Assembly: GCF_000004825.1 (NCBI RefSeq)
Contig: NW_008805067.1
Coordinates: 434,001-498,000, forward strand
DNA from: Heterostelium album PN500
Lineage: Eukaryota > Evosea > Eumycetozoa > Acytosteliales > Acytosteliaceae
Reading direction: 5' to 3'
Length of the DNA: 64,000 nt
Below, one piece after another: positions 58,066 through 64,000 of the stretch (position 1 is its first letter; the number at the start of each line of letters is the position of its first letter). The translations under genes and the position numbers were made by a program. The notes under the pieces are model-generated. The model saw only the letters and a program-made list of their open reading frames with translations. It was not told the origin of the DNA and ran no database searches.

Positions 58066-58686
58066 GTTTAATCAAAAATCTTAGATTAAAAACAAATAGT
58101 GAATTACAATTTTATGAATGAAAAATTGGGAATGAAGTTCATTTTTCTCAAATTTTAAATATTTGACGGATGTATCTATGAAATAAATCACTTAAAATAA
58201 GAATCAATTTATTTATTAAGAAAGACTTTTTTTTTTTTTATAATTTAATTTTATTTCTCTTTGTTTATCTATTATTATAATTAGTTTCTCTAGAGTTTCT
58301 ATACAGATTTATTTTCGAGAGAAGAAGATAAACAAAGACTTGCAAGATATTGTTTATAAGTATGTAAAATATCTAATAGGTAATAAAAGGTATAATTTTA
58401 ATATTTTTTTTATGAATAAGGTTTCAGACTATATACGATTGAATTGTTGAAAATTGTATGACAAAGGATTACTATTCAGATCAGCACCAACTAGAACATT
58501 AACAAAGACTATTTTTTTCCTCTACTCTGAAGTATCAATAAAAGACATATATAATCGAAACAACAATTAGGCTAAAGGTCGATGCTATTATTCTATAGAT
58601 CGTAGGATTTCAATTTGGTGCCTTTAGCGTAAACTTTTAAAATAAATCTCAAAATTTATAAATACACAATTTAATCATATTATTTC
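58066..58686. other. Intergenic spacer with a terminal-stem hairpin
   Basis: 620 bp between the MetRS start and the stop of the ComC-like gene. GCTAAAGG at 58571-58578 pairs with CCTTTAGC at 58621-58628, closing a 58-nt segment that is richer in G+C than its flanks. Dictyostelid class I non-coding RNAs are of similar size and have paired ends, but their conserved internal CCTTACAGCAA is not present here. No coding sequence is supported. Confidence 0.4.
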
Positions 58687-61600
58687 TTAATTTTTATTTA
58701 CGAAACTCTTCATTTTAATTGCGATGTTTGAATATTTTACTTTTGGAATGATGACAATGAGTGCAACAACTATGATACAAAACGCAACACAACCAACAAC
58801 AATTCCAATGATTATTGCTTTGCTTAATCCACCATTGTCAGTGTGTTCGTTACATTGTGATGATTGAAGTGGATCTGAATCAATGAGCATCGAAAAGTCT
58901 GGATCTAAGCGTAGCAATATTATCGAAATTGGGAATGTTGATTCCAATATAAGTTTGGAGTTGTGATGATGTGTCTTTCGTCTCGAATTCGGAATCCAAT
59001 AATGTGTTTGAAATGATAGTTGTGAATCCATCGATCTCTGCAACATCAAGGAACTTTCCATAAAGTGATTGTTGATCGATATTCAACTTTATCCATTGAA
59101 TGTTTTTGGTATCATTGTTGAATGATTTCAATGAACATGATGATGAACTTGTTCCAATGGTTGCTGACATAACCAATTGTAATGTATTGAGTTTACTTGT
59201 AAAGTTGAATGTTGAAAGATTGATTGTATATTTAATGGTTGATGGAAGCATGATCAATTCTTTGTTTGCAAATGTGATTTCTGTTTCTTTTGTAAAGTAT
59301 TCAATGTTAACCGATACATTGGTAACCAATGGAATCTCATTTGTATATCGATAAGATAATCTGGTGTCATCTGATGAATTGAGTTCGTGTCCAATTCTGA
59401 AGTAAATATGTCTTGATGACTTGACCGGTTTCTGACAATTCTCTCAATGAATGAATTGAAATATTACTGAAAATATCTTTGGTATCAATGACATTGGTGG
59501 CTGATGGTTGATCGGGGTTGTGTGATTGGTGGTGGACCCATTGTGATTCTGGAATTACAATCTGGACCACTCCAAAGTGAATTACATTTGCACTCTCCTG
59601 TTGAAGTCTGACAGACTCCATTATTTGAACACTGTGGTGTACCTGGACAGTTAAGTGCTGGCAGAGTTGGTCTTTTTGGATTGGGTGCAACATATTTATA
59701 TATTATCAATTCATTGGATGATGTTGTATTGACAACGATTTTAACTTTAATATAGGAAGAGAGAATTTCGGTTGTCTTAATTTGGAGTATAGATGAAGAT
59801 CTGAAAATAATAAAGATAGATTGGTATCCTTTTCCATCATTATAATCGATTTGACATGTTACACTATCATTATCCAAACCCATTCTTTTTCCATAGATAT
59901 AAAGATTTCCACCATTTGTATATAGCCTATCACTTGATTCCAAAACTGGCGTATCCAAACTGAATTCTGTTTTAAGTAAATATGGTTGAGATCGTCGCTC
60001 CAACTCTGAAGTAGAAATTCCACCAAAATTGAAATGGTTGTCGACAATACCATATATAGAGAGTAATATTGTACCTTTAATTCCAAATCCAAAAGGAAGC
60101 TGTCCATCCACGGTGTAGGTTGCCAATAATCCATCTGGTGTGATAGAATCAAAATTTGATTTCATACTAAAAACCTTTCCGAAATAATCCATGAAATATA
60201 GATTTGGGTTATTCTTGAAAAGTGTAGAAATACCAGAGTAATCATCGGTGACTGTGAAATTGGCTGAGAATCTTCTATCATTAGATCCAACATCGATGAT
60301 CAGAGGAGAGTTAATATTAAACTCTATTAATTTTGGTGGGTAAATATCTTGTGTCATCGAACAAATAACTTGGATACTGAGTAATGATTCTGTTGTTGGA
60401 TTTCCATATAGTTTATAGAATGGGTTTATTGCTTGAGGAGTTGATACATCATTAATATCGTTGGCAACTGAAGTGGCAAGATTCCCAAGATAATCAAAAA
60501 GAACAAAATGGATTCGATAGGTTGATGTTCGACAATTTCCATTGATTGGGACCGTGATAGAATATTCTCCATTGAATTCATTTCCCTTAATGGCATTGAA
60601 AACACTGAAACTGATATTATATGGAATTGGATCCAAGTCTGAATAAATTAGCGCATATCCATTGTAAAATCCACTTGGCTCATCGGTGATTGTGAAATTC
60701 CATCCAATATTCATTGTTTCTGAATCACCAATATTTATCAAACCTTTTGGATATTGAATGATATTATTAATTACAGGTCCCATTTCATCAGCATCTAATG
60801 TTTTTAAAATTTTAAAATGTTAATAAAACTAAACAAATGTATAAATATAAAATAAATAATACTAACATTTTGAGGTGACATTTAAAAGAGCATCATTTCC
60901 AAACTTCATATTGATCATTGACGATGGAATTGGATTTGGTGCTGATGTCAAATTATAAGATAGTGATCTTGTGAAAAGTTTCTCTCTTAGGACGATTGGG
61001 ATGTTGAATAGCTTGGTAGTTTCGTTGAAATATCCTGTAAAAATATTATCTTGATTGATAGTATCTTGATAATATGAATAATATGATATATAGATAGATG
61101 GTGTATCCGATGGATTGGCATTGGTATAGTTAAATACTAATACGGTTTTACCTGGTCCGTTCGAAACATCAATATTGTTTGGTTCAAAACTCCATCTTTC
61201 CAAATCATCTATTGTTATTCGAGCTAAATAATATACATATTCGATATTAATAATATGAATAAATATGGTAAATAGAAACTTTACTTACTTAAGAATGAAG
61301 GAGTAGAAGGAATATTTTTCATATTTAAATTAATTAAATTATAATTTACAGGTAGAGATATGATATCAGATCCAAATGAATACAACGAAGGATTTTTGGA
61401 TGAATATTTGTAGTCAATGATAGTTTCGACAGTGCCATTATAAAAGTCTCCGTATATCATATTTGAAATATCAATCATCTGGTTGTAGATATAAATTTTC
61501 CTTATTGGTACAATCTTTGATTGATATGATAATCGTAAAACAAACTTATTATTAACCAAAGGAATCATTGTGATGTCTGAAATATGTGTATAAAAAGTTA

Positions 61601-63161
61601 TCAAACCTAAAATAAAAAAAAAATGTGAGTTAAAATATTTTCTTTTTTTTTAAACAATTACTTACCAGTATTATTAGTATTATTGTCCCAACGTTCGAAA
61701 TCAAATTTATTGAAAGATCTAAATGTGTTATAGGTAGTATATAAATTCAGAGATGTAATATTACTACTCAATGCTCTGGTATAATATTTATCGACCATTG
61801 ATTCCAAAGTGAATGAATACTGGTTATTTAAAGATCTATATCCAAACGGAAATGAATATGAATTGAATTGTAGAGGATTTGTTACATAAAAATAGTCTAT
61901 CTGAAAAGGACTCATGGAAATGTTACTGAGGATGAGTGAGAAAGTAAAACGGTAGATATCATTTGCAATATCTTTGGAGGTCAAAGATGTCATATTGCTT
62001 CCTGATGTTGAAAGTGTTTTCCAAGAGAATAAAAATTTCGAACTAAAACTTGAATCTTGGATGTTTAGATAATAGTCTCCATATTGTACACTTTCGGGTT
62101 TAGTGAAGATATTATAAAGACCATTGGCAGGGCTTCCTTTCACAGGGGTCAAAATTACTTGTACAGATCCTCTGTTGCATACAATCGAATTCAAATTGGC
62201 TATCTGAGCAATCAAACTAAAGATTTGTGTCTTTGATTCTGTTATTCCGATTGAAACATATTGAATATCGGTAGTTCTGATATCTAGAGTTAAAAAGTGT
62301 TAATGTTACGAAAAATAAACAATAAAAATATAATACAAACTAGATGTAAATGGTAATTGTAATTGAATTCTAGGTTGACTGATCACTTCACCGTTGCTTG
62401 AAGTTATGTTAATTGAATAATTTCCTAGAAGCGTATATTGATTTTCAAATCGATAGGTTATACTTAACCAACCAGTAGGCATCCAGTCAAATACTTGAAT
62501 TACACATGATGTCAATTCAGAGTAGACAACAGAACATCGATAACTTGAATCAAGAACTACAGTGTCGTTTTGAACATTTAATTTGATAAATTGTTGAAAT
62601 TGAAGTGTTGCTGTTGTTGGATAAATCTGTGATTGCGAAATTATTTCACGTTGAACGTATGCTATTGATGATATGTATAAATGTTTTAGTTATTTAAAGT
62701 AGTTCAATCAAGATTTATTTACTTACGCAAACATTGTAGGGGTCCAATATTAATATCTTGAATAAAATTGCCGGCTATTTTCTGTGTTAAAGTTATGTAT
62801 GTTTGGCTAACTTCAACATTTATATATAGATAAAAGATAGTTGATGTTTCGTTAAAAATATAGGTTGGTCTAGATTGTGACAAAAGGGAACTAGAATTGA
62901 AAAAGGAATCTTTTGGAACGACTATAGCTACACTTGTAGAGCAATTATCAACATTTCTTAAGGAATTATATTTTGGAATAAGAGTATTGTTTATATTATT
63001 ATAGAATGAAGTATCTTGAATTGTCGAACCTTTATAAAGGTTCAACTGAATAACTATGATGAAACAAAAAAAAATAAATATTTAACTTTATACTATATAT
63101 TTTTTTTTAATTTTTAAAACTTACAACAAAATGTTAGAAATAAAATAAATAAATTATGCAT
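58687..63161 (-). pseudogene. ComC-like EGF/TIG cell-surface protein, frame-broken tandem copy
   Basis: Exons 63161-63125, 63053-62727, 62661-62341, 62283-61666, 61606-61289, 61223-60867 and 60794-58687, all separated by phase-1 introns. A signal peptide (MHNLFILFLTF) starts a large beta-rich ectodomain. An IPT/TIG-like part (NGGNLYIYGKRMGLDNDSV) follows, then an EGF module: CPGTPQCSNNGVCQTSTGEC and CNSLWSGPDC. A conserved post-EGF domain ends in a transmembrane helix AIIIGIVVGCVAFCIIVVAL with a short Lys-rich tail. This is the dictyostelid ComC/EGF-like surface family; ComC itself is a cell-cell signalling protein. The last exon changes frame three times (about 59540 in a CA run, about 59375, and about 58907-58929). 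Upstream exons look intact. A second copy follows at 63518 and beyond. Confidence 0.8.
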
Positions 63162-63517
63162 AGATGAATATTCTAAAATATTTTAAAAATGTGGTGTTCC
63201 TATCTTTTAAAAGAATGATCAAAACAGTTTTCGAAAAATTTGATCTAGATATTTCGATTCCAAAAATCTAAAAAAAAATAAAAAAAATGAAAAATAAAAA
63301 TAAAAAAAAATCTATTTTTTTTGTGGCTTTCTCCGATGCAGATCTGAACTCACCATCGAAATTTTTTTTTTTTTTTAATGAATAAACCATACTTATATTC
63401 TTAATCAACTATAAAAATTCTATCTATTTATCTGATTTTTATAAAAATCAAACAAGGTTTGATATTTTAATTTCTTTTTATTATATTAATCTCTATTGCC
63501 CCACAGTCTCTATCATT
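63162..63517. other. Spacer between tandem ComC-like copies
   Basis: 356 bp of AT-rich DNA with T/A runs near 63360-63374. It should hold the promoter of the copy at 58687-63161. No gene seen. Confidence 0.5.
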
Positions 63518-64000
63518 TTATTTATTGGCAAAACTCTTCATTTTAATTGCGATGTTTGAATATTTTACTTTTGGAATGATGACAATGAGTGCAACAACTA
63601 TGATACAAAACGCAACACAACCAACAACAATTCCAATGATTATTGCTTTGTTTAATCCACCATTGTCAGAGTGTTCGTTACATTGTGATGATTGAAGTGG
63701 ATCTGAATCAATGAGCATCGAAAAGTCTGGATCTATAATGGTTGTGTACTCGTAGTTGGGAATATTGATTCCAATATAAGTTTGGAGTTGTGATGATGTG
63801 TCTTTCGTTTCGAATTCGGAATCCAATAATGTGTTTGAAATGACAGTTGTGAATCCATCGATCTCTGCAACATCAAGGAACTTTCCATAAAGTGATTGTT
63901 GATCGATATTCAACTTTATCCATTGAATGTTTTTGGTGTCATTGTTGAATGATTTCAATGAACATGATGATGAACTTGTTCCAATGGTTGCTGACATAAC
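63518..64000 (-). CDS. ComC-like surface protein, C-terminal part of the second copy (5' beyond window)
   Basis: An uninterrupted minus-strand frame covers the last about 160 residues and runs off the right edge. It has MSATIGTSSSSCSLKSF, WIKLNIDQQSLYGKFLDVAE, the juxtamembrane DPDFSMLIDSDPLQSS and the transmembrane AIIIGIVVGCVAFCIIVVAL, then VKYSNIAIKMKSFANK. It is about 98% identical at DNA level to the end of the copy at 58687, apart from one short block of about 25 bp that differs completely. Here the frame is intact, so this copy is probably functional. The tandem arrangement and the near identity point to a recent duplication or ongoing gene conversion. Confidence 0.85.
   Translation of the reverse strand, partial: VMSATIGTSSSSCSLKSFNNDTKNIQWIKLNIDQQSLYGKFLDVAEIDGFTTVISNTLLDSEFETKDTSSQLQTYIGINIPNYEYTTIIDPDFSMLIDSDPLQSSQCNEHSDNGGLNKAIIIGIVVGCVAFCIIVVALIVIIPKVKYSNIAIKMKSFANK

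Overview
The window is nuclear DNA from a dictyostelid social amoeba. Coding regions sit in very AT-rich spacers full of A/T homopolymers. Introns are short (mostly about 50-150 bp, GTAAGT/GTATGT...TAG) and proteins carry long Asn, Gln, Ser and Thr runs. Several genes belong to families typical of dictyostelids: ankyrin-like tandem genes, a ComC-like EGF/TIG surface protein, TMEM56/TLCD4-type proteins and a Skp1-type GlcNAc-transferase relative. I cannot fix the species.

Layout: 1-4418 (-) Nup188-type nucleoporin, 3' end off the left edge; 4872-5981 (-) intronless conserved unknown; 6225-8812 (-) acyl-CoA synthetase with an N-terminal ZZ zinc finger; 9153-12435 (-) two tandem ankyrin-like paralogues plus a third decayed 5' fragment; 12887-15274 (-) dual-specificity phosphatase; 15989-16926 (-) small unrecognised coiled-coil gene with fold-back repeats in and next to it; 17244-17313 (-) tRNA-Pro(TGG); 17532-18441 (+) Mago nashi; 18783-21052 (-) long-helix protein with a capping-protein-interaction (CPI) motif; 21624-22789 (-) TLC-domain membrane protein; 23671-27540 (-) CH-IQ-DH-PH-PX RhoGEF; 28992-36115 (-) ATG2; 37714-38616 (-) MED28, head-to-head with UNC50 (38937-40046, +); 40224-41657 (-) Asn/Gln-rich unknown; 42847-46293 (-) DENN-domain protein; about 46.3-50.3 kb gene-poor with at least three decayed coding fragments; 50360-52163 (+) GATA factor; 52955-54242 (+) GlcNAc-transferase family; 54559-55959 (+) DraRnl-type RNA ligase; 56209-58065 (-) mitochondrial methionyl-tRNA synthetase; 58687-63161 (-) and 63518-end (-) tandem ComC-like genes.

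The genes do not form one pathway. Several serve membrane and cytoskeleton work (ATG2, DENN protein, UNC50, RhoGEF, CPI protein, TLC protein). Others serve RNA biology (Mago, RNA ligase, MetRS, tRNA) or transcription (MED28, GATA factor).

A recurring oddity is single-frame breaks inside otherwise good genes (near 1.6 kb, 16.7 kb, 55.25 kb and three in 58.9-59.6 kb). At least one lies in an A homopolymer, so some may be sequencing errors; the ComC-like copy looks more like real decay. I found no CRISPR array, phage or recognisable transposon. The most unusual signals are the fold-back structures at 16.1-17.0 kb, the ZZ/acyl-CoA synthetase fusion, the intron-split CPI motif and the decayed-gene stretch at 47.7-49.1 kb.
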